The position numbers and the translations under genes are program-made. Below the pieces are notes generated by a model. That model did not search any database. It worked only from the letters and a program-made list of their open reading frames with translations, and was not told where the DNA came from. From Tetrahymena elliotti 4EA (lineage: Eukaryota; Ciliophora; Oligohymenophorea; Hymenostomatida; Tetrahymenidae): a DNA stretch of 64,000 bases. Shown here piece by piece: positions 50,958 to 64,000 of the stretch. Within the stretch, counting starts at the first letter, position 1. Every line of letters starts with the position of its first letter. The stretch is taken from assembly GCA_000231825.2 (NCBI GenBank), contig JH720338.1:100284-164283 (forward strand). Direction: 5' to 3'.

Positions 50958-52389
50958 ATCTATCCTCAAAATCCTCTTAATTATATAGCTGTTTTAAGTT
51001 TAAAGATAACTTTTGATGAAAACTTTGGGTTCCTTTTAAATTCAAAATCTTTCTTGACTTGTTTTGTAAACAATTCCTTCTTTTTTTATGATTTCCTAAA
51101 AGCCTTAATAGAGTAAAAAGTAATTAGAAAATTTGATTGCTATTAATTTTATATGAAAACTTAATTATAAATTAATAAATTTGTAATTTATTCAATATTT
51201 TAGTGAGTGTCTACTAAATACATTTTTAAATTAGATTAATTAAAATTTTTAAAATATTTCTAATTATAAGATAATCTCATTACTTCAACAGATAACCTTC
51301 CTAATGCTCATAAAAATAAAAAAGAAAAAAATCTATCGTTCGGTCTAAGCAATTACTTTTCATTGTTTTCTAATCAAAATATTAATTGAGGTATGTTAAA
51401 AGATAAAATATATTACTAAAATATCAATTAAATAGGTATTTTTAAGAAAAGCCAATATTCTTAATTGAAGATTTTATAAATTGCAATGTTATTTTCAATT
51501 TAAATTTAATAGAGAATATTTGAGGTTAATTTTAGATTTGAATAATTTAAAATTCAAATGAGAAGAAAAAAATAAAACAATTTTATGATTTTGTTTTGAA
51601 AATAAGAATGAATTTGAACATAATTTAAAAGAAAGTCAAAATATTTAAATTTTGTCTATTTTCAATGAAAACTAATAAGGGATATTTTGATTTTTTCATT
51701 TTTATTTTGAACTTGAATTTTTGGATCAAAAATAAGTTATCACAATTATTTTGAATGCTATTTTAAGAAGAGGAATACTTCTTAGTTAATCTGACCAAAA
51801 AAGGGGTGCAAGGGGAAATTAATTTCAAAATTTTATTTATCAAATTCATTGCTTTTTTCATTGATATAGAAAAATAAATAAATAAATCAAAATTATAAAT
51901 TAAAAGAGTTTGAAATATACTAACTAACTTTATTTGGTACTCATATATACTAACTCAAAATATTCAATTTATTTTATTAATCAATGAAGGATTGATTGAT
52001 TGATTGATTGTATTTATCATTTATTTGTGTGAGTTGTAAATAAGATATTGAGCTGAGAAATTATAATTGAAAATGATGTTTTGAGTTGCTGATGACTTAT
52101 TTATAAACAATTTGAGTATTTATTATTTCATGCATCACTTTATTTAGAAAATAATTGAAAGGAAAAAAAGAAAGGAACAAAAAGAATTTGATTTGTTAGT
52201 TTGCTTGCTTGCTTGCTTTTTTATATATTTGTTGCTTGTTGCTTGTTTATTAATACTTTTAATTTTACTTATAAAATTAAAAAGAAAATTAATTGAAAAA
52301 TTCATAATAAAAAGTTAAAAAATATAAGAAGAGAAAAAATCAAATAAATAAAAAGAAAGAAAGATAGATAAGTAGAGAGTTAAGATAAT
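50958..52389. promoter_or_regulatory. Divergent upstream region of SNU66 and the SAPS gene
   Basis: About 1.4 kb shared by two divergent genes. It contains (GATT)n at about 51989-52010, (GCTT)n at about 52201-52218 and several A/T runs. No gene or distinct regulatory motif was recognised. Confidence 0.4.
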
Positions 52390-55300
52390 ATGTTCTTCGG
52401 GTAATTAATTAATTGATCATGCATTATTCATTTATTGCTTCTCAAATTGCTCAATTACACAAAGCGATATTTTGATGCTGTTTAGCTAAGCTAAATGGCT
52501 GCTATGTGAAGAATTATTGAATTTGAAGATATCATTTTTGAAAATCAACAGTTTTAATTCTAATTATTTTATTTGCTTATTAAAATAGTTCATTTTGGCA
52601 CGCTTTTGGGTACATTAACAGTCCCTCTAATTTAGAAAACATCTTGAAGCAAGACGGTCTCACAGTTGAGTAGCTTCTCGATACCGATAATATCGTTAAT
52701 GAAATCAAGCAATCTTAATCCAAATTTATTGATTTGTAACATCTTATTTCTTTTTTTTAGCAAGTGTTTAAATTAATTATCTCTTAAAGCTCATTCCTTA
52801 AAACAATCAATCAACATCTAGCTGACAATAAATGCTTGTTTTTAGAATCTATTTTTAATGAATTTTTTGATTAAATATTAGCTTGAAAAAGAATTCTCAT
52901 ATCACTAAATAAATTATTGAGTATGCTATCAACATGCCCGATGAAGAAGGCAATGACGAAAAGAAGCTTTACAAGTAAATTTCTTAGATTAATTTTAAAA
53001 GAAGGATCTAAAATAGATCTCTGCTGAAAAATATCTTCTCTAACTAGCGCTTAATCATTCTTTAAATTATTGCCTAATTGATATGAATGGAACTTACCCT
53101 AATCAAAACAAGGTGGGTAGCGCACTTGCAAAAGGATGCAATCTCAAAAAATAAAATAAAAAGTTAACAATTAAAAATTATTGAATAAAAAGTTTAGGAA
53201 TCAACTAAAAAGCTCATAAAAAAATATATAAAATGAATTGAGAAAAGTATAAGATTTGTTGGCAATTTAAGAATAAAGAATGATAAAACCTAGTTAAAAA
53301 AGATGCTTTTCATTAAATAAGAATATTCGTTCTTAACTTAAATCATATAAATTAACATTAAAGGTATCCTTTCATCTCAAGTGAAATCTTAGGAACTCAA
53401 ATTAAGGGATTCGAAGAAATTCTTTTTGATAACAACAACAACGACAATGATAGTCAAAATGTACAACTTTCAATAAATTAATTTATTTATTTCCAAAATC
53501 AAAGCAAAGTTAGCGTGTCTCAGAAATATTTCAGAAAACAATTTAGATTTCCATTCATTAAAAGATAAGTGGTATTTACACCTTCAAAAAGCAAACAAAA
53601 ATTCAAAAAATTAAGCTTCGGCTTTTAATTAATTTTAATTTTTTTTTCTATTTTTGGATAATTTTGTTTTCTTTTTCTGACTTTCTTTTTTAAAATTTTT
53701 CTGAGAATGATGAAGAAGATTTTAGGTGATTTTAATATTTTCATACATTCTTTGTATTTTTAAATTTCAATTCATTTAATTAAATATACCTACCTATCTC
53801 CCTCAATATTATTTCCATTTAAAAAATTAACTCTTTGCTAACTTTGTTTTTGCATTCTAAATTTTTATTTAATTAATTAATTGATGTTTTTCGTTAATTT
53901 AAATTTTAATATTTCTTTCATAGGATGCATCTGATGGTGAAAACGGTGCTGATGATGATGATGAAGATGATGAAAAGGATAAGGCAAAAACTTCCAGCCC
54001 TCAAAAAGCTGAAGATCAAGAAGAAGAGGAAGCTGATGAACAAAATGACGAAAATAAGGAAAAAGCTGCTGATGCTAAGAGTTCTGAAGAAGATACTTCA
54101 AACAAAGAAGTCACTAACGAAAATGCTTAAGATGATGACTCTACCAAGAAGGGATAATCTCCATCTGAAAGCAAGAAGGCTGCAGTTGAAAATAAGAACA
54201 CTGAAAAGAAATATACTGGAAAAGACCTTTTGAACTAATTACTCTAATTCATTAGCAATGATGAATAATTAAATGACACTTCTGCTGGTTATTTCCTCAA
54301 GGCTATTAACAACGTACTTACTTCTAATGGCCAATTCTACAGCTTCATTGCTGACAAACCCGAAGTTTTAGAATAATTAGTTAAGCACATCAGAACTAAG
54401 AGTATTGCTGAAGTCGTCCTCAAGCTCATCACAACAGTCGGAACTGAAAAGGAAGACCAATTCAATGTAATTATCATAATATCATTTAAATTAATAATTA
54501 ATTATTATCTTATCATTAAAATTAATAATTAAATAAATTTATCTAATTAATATAGGAAGAAAGAAGAAGATTGTTAACTTTGTTGAACGCTAAGTTCTTG
54601 AGTGGTGAATCATTCGAAAGAGAAAACATCTCTTACATCATTCATGAAATCATTTCTAACTTTATCCAAGGTGAAAACTAATACAGATCTAACAAGTGCC
54701 CTGTTTCAGTTCAAAATATCATTTTAGAAGAACAATTCATTGAAACTTTCTTTAAAGTTATTGTTGATGAAACTTCTGATAGCAGCAGTGTAGGTTATGC
54801 TGCAAGCATTTTGGGAATCATGGTTACTTTCTACAACAGCAAGTAAAAGTAAAAAAGCAACAGAAATTCCAACCATCAATCTGATGAAGAAGAAGTCTGC
54901 ATTGAAGAATACTCTTAAAATATGGTCTTCCCTGCTGAAAAACTTTTTGCTACTTACATTCCTAGTCTTATTTAGGTCATTTCTGCTTAACCCTCAGGAT
55001 CTTCTCACACTACCTCCTATGGTGCTGAAATCGTTCCCTTCGGTATCGGTAAGCTTAAAGTTGTTGACTTAATCTCTCACGTCTTCAAGTCTGAAAACAA
55101 GGAATTGATTTCTTAACTTGCTCAAAGTGGTTGCTTCAAGATTCTTTTGGTAATTCAATTAAAAATTTAGTAAAACTTTGTTTATATTTTAAATAATTTA
55201 TAAATAGGATTTAATGATTAGTTACCCTTGGAATAACTTACTCCACGTCTTGATTGAAAAGATCGTTAATGAAGGTATTGCCATTTCATGCAACGGATCC

Positions 55301-56127
55301 AACGATGTTGTTAAGAATTAATTATTCGGTAGCGATTTCAACTTGCTAGAATTTATTGCTGATAAATCAGAAGAAGAAACTTCCAGACCTGGTAAACTCA
55401 CCAAGGAAATCAGATAAGGTTACATTGGATTCTTGACACTCTTTGCCAAAAAGATCAAGGATAACACCAGCTCGGAAACCTTAAAATAAATTAAGGAAAC
55501 CAACTAAAAGTGGAATAAATATATTGAAACTAAATTCAAGTACATCACCGACAGAGAAAACCAAAATCTTGGTGGCGACAATCCCAAAAATAAAAAGGAT
55601 GATGACATGGATGATCCCAGCAAGTTTGAAATTGATATTCAAAAGATCTATGAAGTAACTAAAGAAATAAACAATAATTCATTAAATTTAATAATTAATT
55701 TTAAAAATAAAATAGAAATTCAATAACTACTTCAGATCCAACAAAAAGGATGAAACCAACGAAAACAAGGAAGAAGACTAAGATGTCAATGAAGATATTT
55801 AGGTTGATGGAGAATTAAACAACAGGGACAGCTCTGATGAAGAACACAACAATTCTAGCCACTCTCATGATTAATCTTCTGATGGAGAGGTTGTTGATAC
55901 TTCAGATGGCTATCTTTCTGATGAAAAACTCCAAAAATCGCCAGAGTAACTATTGTAATTTTTATAATTTTTTGATGACTTCATCAAAAAGCTAATGAAT
56001 GTTAACCCATTTTTATAAAAATAGAAAAAAATTACAAGAAGAAGAAGTTAATAGCGAGTTCTTGGGTCACCAATACTGGAAATTGTAACCTACTCATGAC
56101 ATCGAAAAGTTGATGGAAGAACTTTGA
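52390..56127 (+). CDS. SAPS-domain regulatory subunit of PP6-type phosphatase
   Basis: Nine exons (52390-52400, 52589-52735, 52882-52974, 53364-53460, 53924-54466, 54556-55149, 55208-55654, 55716-55954, 56025-56127) give 757 residues with consistent phases. SAPS proteins hold the Sit4/PP6 catalytic subunit and direct its substrates. The opening M-F-F-G-S-F-W matches the family's M-F-W. Then come L-T-V-E-Q-L-L-D, E-I-K-Q-x-x-x-K-F-I-D-F-L, Y-K-Y-P-F-I-S-S-E-I-L, Y-F-L-K-A-I-N-N-V-L, L-V-K-H-I-R-T-K-S-I-A-E-V-V-L-K-L and Y-P-W-N-N-L-L-H. A Ciliate-specific acidic Asp/Glu/Lys insert occupies about residues 117-205. The C-terminus contains F-L-G-H-Q-Y-W, where other members have F-L-G-x-x-L-x-x. 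The join of exon 4 to 5 (463-nt intron) is the least certain. Confidence 0.88.
53000..53160 (+). pseudogene. LRR-like ghost inside intron 3 of the SAPS gene
   Basis: Within the 389-nt intron 52975-53363, a plus-strand frame reads L-N-Y-C-L-I-D-M-N, then N-K-V-G-S-A-L-A-K-G-C-N-L-K-K (about 53103-53147). This resembles the ciliate LRR consensus L-G-S-A-L-A-K-C-x-N-L-x-x-L. It does not join in frame to the flanking SAPS exons, whose splice is well supported by the conserved Y-K / Y-P junction. It is probably a fragment of an LRR gene caught in the intron. Confidence 0.45.
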
Positions 56128-58497
56128 GATAGCTGAAGAAACTCTAAAAAATTAACTTCGTTCTTGCTATTTTAATATAGACTTGAATGAAGCTTTTTCT
56201 CTTCATCTCATCAAATATTCTGATGAGCTTATTATATAAAAATAGATTATTTCCTAAACAACAACAACAAACAAATAAATAAATAAATAATTACATAAAC
56301 ATTGCTGCTTGGTTATCTATTATAGAAATCAGTATGCAAAAATATATTAAAAATATATATAAATTTAACTATTAAAAACCAACCACTGAATTGTTTGTTG
56401 ATCAACCGACCTACAAAGAGTGACAAAATTATGAATTAGCTTAACAAACTAGTGAATTGGACAACCATCTAAATATTATCCTCTGAGTTCTCTTTTTCAG
56501 TTATAAGAATAATATTGTCGCTTAATTAATCAATCAAACTTCTTTGAGATCTCTTTGTATATCGCTGACAAACTTTCAGTAAATTCAATATGTATCCTTT
56601 ATGATTGCTATATTGCCTATAATTAAATACACTGGAATACTTTTTTATTGTAAATGTTTTCATGGTTTTTGTGTTTTAGCAGACTCGCATCTCTCTTCTT
56701 TTCAGAAACAGATTTGTATGTCTCATAACTTACGCCATTCATTTACAGCTATTTCTCACAATTCTCATCTTTTAAGCAAATAATCAATCTTTTAATGCAC
56801 TTGCTCGCTTATTGACATTTGCACAATCATTTTGAAACAAATAAACTGTCACCTAGCAGTATAATTAGATTTTTCCTATTCTTTTCTGCAGGTAGTTCTA
56901 AAAGTTAATTGATTACTCATCTCATTTAACATTTTGTTCTTTTTTACTAAGTAGGAATTTACATAGCCTCCATGTATAACTATTAAGAAAAATACATATA
57001 TCAATCATATTGCTATCTAAATCTATAATATAATTATATATCAAAACTAAAAGTATCATTATCGTGCAAAAATTCATATATTATTATATGTTTTTGTACA
57101 TTTCACCTGATCTTGATTTTTTATCACAGGCTATCTAACTTTTCAATTTTATTCATCATTTCTTCTTATTTATCCAAATATGTTTTATAAATTCATATTA
57201 ATAACAAAAAATAATTTTAAATATCATTAAAACTTAAATAAAATTAAAGTTATTTCTGCATTATGGAATACATATATCAACAAACAAAGTTCTAAAATAA
57301 TAATTTGATTATGTGAAGAAGCATGCTGAACTAACTTAGCAACGCTTGCAGAAGAATAAAAAATTAATTGTCCTCTCATTTTAAAGTATTTTGAAATTAA
57401 ATAAAGTAATTAGTAAAAATAGAAGATATTTGATAATCAAATCCAATTTTTACATAAAATCTTGGTTATAATATGGAATTTATTTTAATTAAAGTGAAAA
57501 AGAATAATAAAATTTATGAGAGATGATTGCTATACTGGAAACTTTCAAAATATTTGAAACAAAGTTTTAGATTTGATTAAAGAAATAAAATCCAGATTAA
57601 TTAACAAAATTATAATTTCGTAAAACTTCAAAAAGAATAAATTTCAAACCAACTCAAATACTTTTATTAATTTTTACAACATATATTCTGTGAAGAAATC
57701 AAATTTTTTATTTATTAAAATTAATCAAATCTATATTTAATTTTATCAAATCATATTTTTATATTTATTAGAACACAGTATCTCCTTTACTTTTTTTTAA
57801 TTTGAACAAATATTACTGAAGTTTTTATAATCATTTTAAAAAGTTATTATTAATATTATAAAATAAAAGGTGGTTGTTATTGATTAGTACCCTGATTTAA
57901 GAATAATGTTAATACTAATAATAAATGAAAGATTTACTAAAATTTTGTAATATTTATGATGAATAGTTTTTAGCTAAAGTAAATTCAACAGGATAAATTT
58001 TTAAGGAATAAATTATTGGGTGAATAAAAAATTGAATTTTGTTTAACTGGAAATCATTTACACTTTTTGAAAAGAAGAAGCTATTAATAAAAGTCATACA
58101 TACATGGTTTTAGTTTTTTGTAATATTTTGATAAATTTGTGGAAATAAACCAATCAATATTTATTTCCTTACTTTGGAGTAATAAGAAGAAAGGTTATTA
58201 TATTAGCTGGAGATGAATAAATTAAGATTGTAATTTTCAATCAACAATTACTAAGATAAACTCAAATAAATATGCATGGCCTTAAATTAAATTATGGCCA
58301 ATACAAAATATAAGGAGTAGTACTAATTAAATATTGGATTGTAAACAAAAATTGGTTTGCTTTGAATTTCGATTACATTTGTTATTGGTAATTAATTTTT
58401 CTTATAGGAAGATATTACATAATATTAATTGAATATATTTTTTAATTTTAAAGAAAATTTAAGTAAAGCAAGTTATTAATTATTTCCAAAATCATAG
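56128..58497. other. Long AT-rich intergenic region
   Basis: About 2.4 kb between the SAPS gene and the PH/tether gene on the same strand. An open frame at 56601-56783 shows no recognisable domain and normal AT-rich composition, and is not supported. Nothing else was seen. Confidence 0.4.
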
Positions 58498-61400
58498 ATG
58501 AAATAGTAGGAAAGTCTTCAACAAATTATTAACAAAGTATTTTATTCCCCTTTAAATATTTTTGAGCTCTTGTTTATTTGCTTAAAACATTATCTAGGCT
58601 AAATGTCTTCAAGGATTTTTAGAAAAAAAGGGTGATCTACATTGGTAAAAAAGGTAAATCAAAAGCAAAATATTAAGAAATACATCAATATTCAAATCAT
58701 TATTTTTCTTCAAACAAACACGATGACATTAACTTTGTTTAATTGAATTATAAATAAATAGATTCTTCAGTGTTGTTGAGCCATATGAAAAATAGTTTTA
58801 TCTCGCATATTAAGAAAAATAGGTAAGAAATACTTTAGGATAAATTATTTAAGACTATCATTTATTTCAAATCATATGAAAATCACATTCAAAAGAAGTC
58901 ATCATTTTTTTTTGTTACTCAAATAGACTGATTAGAGAGCAAAAGGAACCATATTAATAGCGGATATAAAAGAAATAGTAGCTGATGGAGATAAAGAATT
59001 TTTACTTAAATACCCTAGCAAGAACTTCAAGTTGAGAGCATAAAATACTTAAATTAGAGATGAATGGGTCACAGCTCTCATTCACCTTAAGAAATATGTT
59101 ACTGGTAATGGGTTAGATGAAAGAAAGAAATCATTGCAAAATTCTCCTTTAAAGCATGGCTCTATTAGCTAAAGTCCTCGTAGTCATAGAAATAGTGAAT
59201 TAATTAAGCCAAGCAAAAGCCATAAAGTTTTGGACCCAGAGCTATCATCAAAAATATCTCTCTCCTTAGAAGGTATTTCAAAAAATATTTTTGATACTTT
59301 AACTAGCTTTAAATGAATATAAGATAATTCTTAAGTTATTAATAAAATATTTTGAATATAATATAGAGAGGTTGGTAGGTTCTGATTCTAATATTAGTGA
59401 CTCACCCACAAAAGTTCATAAATCAGCAGAAGAAATATTTGATCTACTTGGTTTATAATAGTATATTGATGGAATTAAACCTAAAGAGGTTATATAAAAC
59501 CGTATGATCTATGGCTACCTTAGGAAACAATCCAAATCAAACAACAAGTCTGGTTACAATCGTTTCTTTTTACTGATTTCCTCAAAGCCTCTTTATCTTA
59601 ATAAGGGATACACTGATGAGAGAATTCTTACTAATTCTGATTTGTAAAATTTGACTTTAAATGAATAAAAATCACAAATTATAATTAAAAAAAGACCTCC
59701 TTGGATGGACATAGACAAGCTATATTACTTTGATTCAAATAAAATATCTGACACCAAAAAGACATCAAAGGAACTTCTCATGCATGAAGTCTTAGAAGTT
59801 AAGCAATTTGATAGCATATAATCTCATCAAGAAAAGGGATTTGTTTTTATTGTCAGCGAACAAAAAAGAGACTATTATTTATGTGCAAATTTAGAAACGG
59901 ACAGATAAAAATGGATAAGTGCTTTGAGTGTTGGCATTGCAACAGCTAAAGAAATAAAGAAAGGAGGAGGATAAGTAAAATTTAATTCAAAAAAATAGCT
60001 GTTTTTTATTGTTATTTATTTCTTAGATTAAAAAGAACATTGACACAATTGCTAGAATTTACGATTAGAGTGATACTGCCTAAAAAAAGAAAGCAGATTT
60101 AAGAAAAAAAATTGACACAGATTGCATGCATTTTGTTTTAAATTATTATGGAGATGAACAAAAGTATTTATATTATTTATTCTTAACAAAATATTAAACA
60201 AGAATTTTCAGATCAATTTGAATTGATTTCTTTTGTTTATTATTTGTCATTTAATTCTTGAAAATAAAATATTTTGAGTAATTAACAGAAATGACAACAT
60301 ATTTACTTTGATATCTTACTTAACTGAAGTTGTTGAAGACATGAAGAATGTACATTTCTATTATTTTATTTAAACTTTACTTATATAATTCTTTTCTATT
60401 TTATAGACATTAGAAGCTTGTTTGCATAAGGAACCTCCTCGTTAAGATATTATTAAAGAATATTCAGAATATTTGCATGAAAAGATATTATAAGAAATCA
60501 AGTAATTTTGGGATCAATACCATGAAAAAATAAATGTAAAAACTTAAGAACTTAATTTAAAATCATTTTTTTAATTGATTTAATATTATATATATATATA
60601 TATAGAATGAAGGTGCGCTTTCTCTTGCCAAATTCTTCCATGATTATAATGAAAAATTAAAAAAGTATGTTAAAGATCATCGTTTAGAAGATGCTTCAAC
60701 CACATTATTGAACATTTATGCTTCTAGAAGTATGACAATAAGTGAAGAAACAATTGGAAATATGGTATAAAACGAAAAGAAAAACACTGACCCAACACCA
60801 ACAGATGAAGATTATATTTATTCAACCACTCCTGTAGATCTCTTTAAATTAATTAACACAGCTATCGATATTGGTTATAGAGTTTGTCCAACTAAAGGTT
60901 TTCTTAAAGCTGTTGGAAAGTTTGCTTAATATTCTATTTCATTTTACTAAGATTCTCTTTAAGAGGCTCTTGAAGATGATCTTTTCAATGAAAAGCAATT
61001 GGTCGTTTTTTGTAATAACACAGTTAAATTTGAAGAAAAAGTCAAAGAGTAAGTACAAGTCTTAACATTTGTTCAATTTATCTATTTAATTTATTATAAA
61101 TAAAATAGATTTTAAAAGAGAGTGCAAACAATTGGTTAGTTCAGTGAAGAAGAAGTTGATGAAATGTTAAAGACTCATGAAATTGTTAAATAATTTATTA
61201 CAATTTCTTCAAATGCATATAATAATATTGCTTCTAATCACTTATGTAAGCTGAGAACATTGTTTTAAAAGAAAAACTTCCTTGATTTAAATCTTGAAGA
61301 GCTTTTCAACAATATCTTTGAAAATGCTAAAGAAACTACATAGTTGCTTTTCATAAAATACCAAAAGAAGCTATGGAAAGATATCTTAGATTACCTGATT

Positions 61401-63013
61401 CTTTTTTACTTTTAAACAATGATTTAGAGCTGTAAAAAAGCTAAAAAGGAGCATCTTTAGTAATACATTCAAAAATTAAAGCAAGATGAAGAGTTCTTAA
61501 CAGAGCAATTTAAAGAAATTATTTTCAAGAAATAACTTGAGCAATGCCTGAGTCCATTTGAAAATATTACAAATTTATTAAAAACTGAAGATGGATCAGA
61601 TGTCTAAAAAGATATTAAAAAATTAAGAATTGCTTTTGGTATTGCTTTCACTCATAAAACAGTTGCCTATATTTTCCAGATAAGAAAAGATTTAAATAAA
61701 GATGACATAGAATATGTAGTCAATACCAGTGAAAATGTAAACAAACAAAACTAATTTTAAAAGAGAAATTAATTTTATTATTTATCAAAAGACAATTTAA
61801 CAGTACAATAAAGAACATGAAAATGATGAAAATCTTTAGAGAATAGATATTGGTAAACCTATTGAAGTTTTAGGTATCGATATTGATCAAGAATCATAAG
61901 AAGGATAAGCAGATGCTGACTCATCAAGTCAGAGACTCAAAAAAAAGACCATTTTTATATCAATTAATACTGATGACTCACTTAATTCATCAATAACTGA
62001 TGTTACTTAAAAGGATAGTAAAGGTATTATTACCTACGCTCCTGTAAGCTTTTGTTTAAATAAAAATAATTTCATTTATTAATTAATATTTATTAAAGTA
62101 TGAAGAAGAAAATGTCATTGAAAAAATAGAAGAAGGTTATTTATACAAAAGAAAACCTGATAAATAGTAATTTAATTATTTTAATCCAAGAGAATAATTT
62201 TAATCCTTTCCTACTATTAAATTAATTAGTGTTTATGATAAGAGATATTTCAAGTTGAGAGACAATGGTCTTTATTGGTTTTTAACTGAAACTTCATAAG
62301 ATGTTTAGAACAAAATTGACTTAGATTAAATAGAAGAAGTAAATGCAGATGTTGAATCATAAAACCTTTTTGAAATAGTAGATTATTTACATATTAATAA
62401 ATATAAAATATTTAATTTGAATTTATTAAAAAGGTATTGTTAGGCAATAAAGGAAAGAAAGGGAAAATTTATAAATTCAAAGCAGAAAATAAACAAGAGA
62501 GAGATTTATGGATTCAAAGCATAAAATTATAGATGAAAACTTTTGATGAAAAGCACTAAAAAGAAATTGCACCTATTGAAGCAATTGTAAAATATTTTAA
62601 TTGTTAATAACGAATCCTACCTATTTAATAACTAACTATTTATTTTTTAAAAGAATGTTGAAGGTAAATTATAAAAAATAATAACTGACTATGAAGAAAT
62701 CAAAAGAAAACAAAGGGCTTTGCAATAGGCCTTAGAAAGAAAGAAAAAATAAGAAGAAAAGGAGGAAAGAGCAAGATAACTTGCTTTGATTGTCTAATAA
62801 AATTAAAAGTAAGAACAATAAATAGCTCCTTCTGTCAGTCTTAATGAACTAAGAAGCTCTTCTTAAAGAAATAATTCAATTTATGCTCCTACACCAAACT
62901 AATTTGTAATATATAAAAATGATCAACAAGAACCCTTGATAAATAAATAAAATAAATCTTGCTTCTATAAAATCTCCAGAATGTGCTCTAATTTTTGGAG
63001 AAAATTCAAATGA
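58498..63013 (+). CDS. Triple-PH-domain protein with Sec6/MUN-like helical region
   Basis: Fourteen exons (58498-58536, 58598-58653, 58762-58822, 58927-59272, 59367-59974, 60027-60163, 60289-60349, 60407-60535, 60606-61048, 61109-61736, 61792-62043, 62099-62377, 62434-62586, 62654-63013) give 1183 residues; every intron is GT..AG and every phase agrees. PH domain 1 (about 17-112): G-F-L-E-K-K-G-D-L-H-W-Q-K-R-F-F-S-V to R-D-E-W-V-T-A-L. PH 2 (about 215-365): Y-G-Y-L-R-K-Q-S-K to R-Q-K-W-I-S-A-L. PH 3 (about 930-1045): G-Y-L-Y-K-R, K-R-Y-F-K-L-R-D-N-G-L-Y-W to R-D-L-W-I-Q-S-I. Between 2 and 3 lie about 460 helical residues (for example L-W-K-D-I-L-D-Y-L-I-L-F-Y-F-Q-T-M) that recall exocyst Sec6 or Munc13 MUN-type tethers; this assignment is tentative. 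The C-terminus has a basic coiled coil and a Cys-bearing tail. It probably works at phosphoinositide membranes in exocytosis. Confidence 0.8.
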
Positions 63014-64000
63014 ACAAAATAAATTTAAATAAAATATTACATTCAAAATAATATTCTTAAAATTGAATAAAAAATATATATTTAATAAGTATAGATTATT
63101 TTATATTTCATATCATTAATTAAATTTATTGAATTCAACAAAATACAAAATTTTAATCATAATTTTAATATTGAAGTTAATTTTTATAAAAATTCCTCTT
63201 TATTTATTTTCAATAATTTATTTTACTATTATTAGATTTAATCAAAAATCATTAAAAGATTGACTAAAAAAGCAAAATATAAACAAAAGAAAATACATTT
63301 TATAATCAAAATATGTTCATAATTATTTTTAGCTACTTATATTTTAAAATTTATGTTCATAAATAGATATAAACTTTAAATTTAAAATTAAATCACATTT
63401 ACACCAAAACTTATTTTTTAGTTCAATCAATAAAATTAATGAATTTTAGGTATTTTCTTCTGATATTATCTACTAAATTAAATAATAATTACTTTATTTA
63501 AAAATTAATATTATATCCTTGGAGTGTTTATGTTGATAAAATCTCAAAAATATGTTTGAGATAAATATTTTTTAATGATTGAACGATCTATCAACTGTAC
63601 TTTTGGTATATTAAAAATAATAGCTTTTATTTACTATTTGTTTGATAATTTAAAAATAAAGGGTAGTGGGGTCAATTTAAATCATTATTTATCTTTGTAA
63701 AACTTGATAAAAAATAAATAAATAAATATGTCATAAATTAGGATTTAATTTTTACAATTTAGAATGAAAAAAGAACTTACTGTATATTTTATTTAATCAA
63801 CTATTTATTTCAAGATTTAAAAAAATTTTTATAAATAGATAGTAAAAAAATTATCTTTTAGTATTTTTTATCTTATTTGATTTTTTTATGATAGAATACA
63901 ATAAATAAAAATTTAAAATTATCAAAATTTCTTTAAATCAGATTAAGATATTTCAAATAATCTTCATAAATTTATAAGGAGAATTTAAAATAAAAATATT
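63014..64000. other. AT-rich right end, no gene seen
   Basis: About 1 kb of AT-rich DNA downstream of the PH/tether gene, reaching the window edge. No telomeric GGGGTT/CCCCAA repeat and no coding block seen. Confidence 0.4.

Noticed and set aside
49626..51116. Plus-strand open frames at 49626-49874 and 50931-51116
   Set aside because: They are antisense to, or overlap the start of, the Snu66 gene, whose own frame is conserved.
53925..55072. Standard-code open frames at 53925-54233 and 54797-55072 (Met/Lys-rich or Leu-rich)
   Set aside because: They are out of frame with the SAPS exons, which carry conserved motifs in the other frame.
56601..56783. Plus-strand open frame of 60 codons
   Set aside because: No conserved feature, and no splice connection to either neighbouring gene.
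1..64000. tRNA, rRNA and telomere repeats
   Set aside because: I looked for tRNA T-arm-like GGTTCAAATCC patterns, rRNA-like GC-richer blocks and GGGGTT arrays and saw none I could support; a covariance-model scan would be decisive.

Overview
The window reads as nuclear DNA of a Tetrahymena-like ciliate. It is extremely AT-rich. Every conserved protein in it reads through only when TAA and TAG are taken as glutamine and TGA is the sole stop. Introns are short, with GTAA-type donors and TAG/AAG-type acceptors. Several gene families (N/Q-rich proteins, small-exon LRR genes, kinases with TPR tails) are typical of Tetrahymena. Exon models were built by hand: I translated with this code and required splice phases to agree, so most multi-exon models sum to an exact number of codons.

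Left end (1-5.4 kb): repeat-derived and decayed. It holds a run of ciliate-type LRR exons, then two degenerate hAT transposase C-termini pointing at each other, with almost no live coding. 5.5-16.6 kb: all minus strand. A TPR-rich protein kinase with unusual catalytic residues, a six-exon secreted protein, a signal peptidase complex subunit 3 gene that appears to lack its C-terminal half, and a conserved single-exon protein of unknown function. 16.6-31 kb: long AT-rich spacers and two large N/Q/S-rich plus-strand genes of 756 and 1561 residues.

31.8-48 kb: a casein kinase 1 with a duplicated 3' end, a small protein made of two WWE domains,  the axonemal nexin-dynein regulatory complex subunit DRC9/IQCG, two unrecognised proteins transcribed divergently, the five-exon ALG14 subunit of the N-glycosylation GlcNAc transferase, and a 91-residue hydrophobic protein. 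49-63 kb: the tri-snRNP protein Snu66/SART1 (minus) diverging from a SAPS-domain PP6 regulatory subunit, then a 14-exon protein with three PH domains around a long helical region resembling Sec6/MUN-type tethering factors.

The genes do not form one pathway. The set is a mix of secretion and glycosylation (SPC3, ALG14, the PH/tether protein), signalling (two kinases, a phosphatase subunit), splicing (Snu66), cilium (DRC9) and ciliate-specific genes, each with its own intergenic region. The best leads are the altered kinase, the PH-PH-tether-PH protein, the coding-preserved duplicate of the CK1 last exon, the two-WWE protein, the truncated SPC3, and an LRR-like ghost inside the SAPS gene intron.
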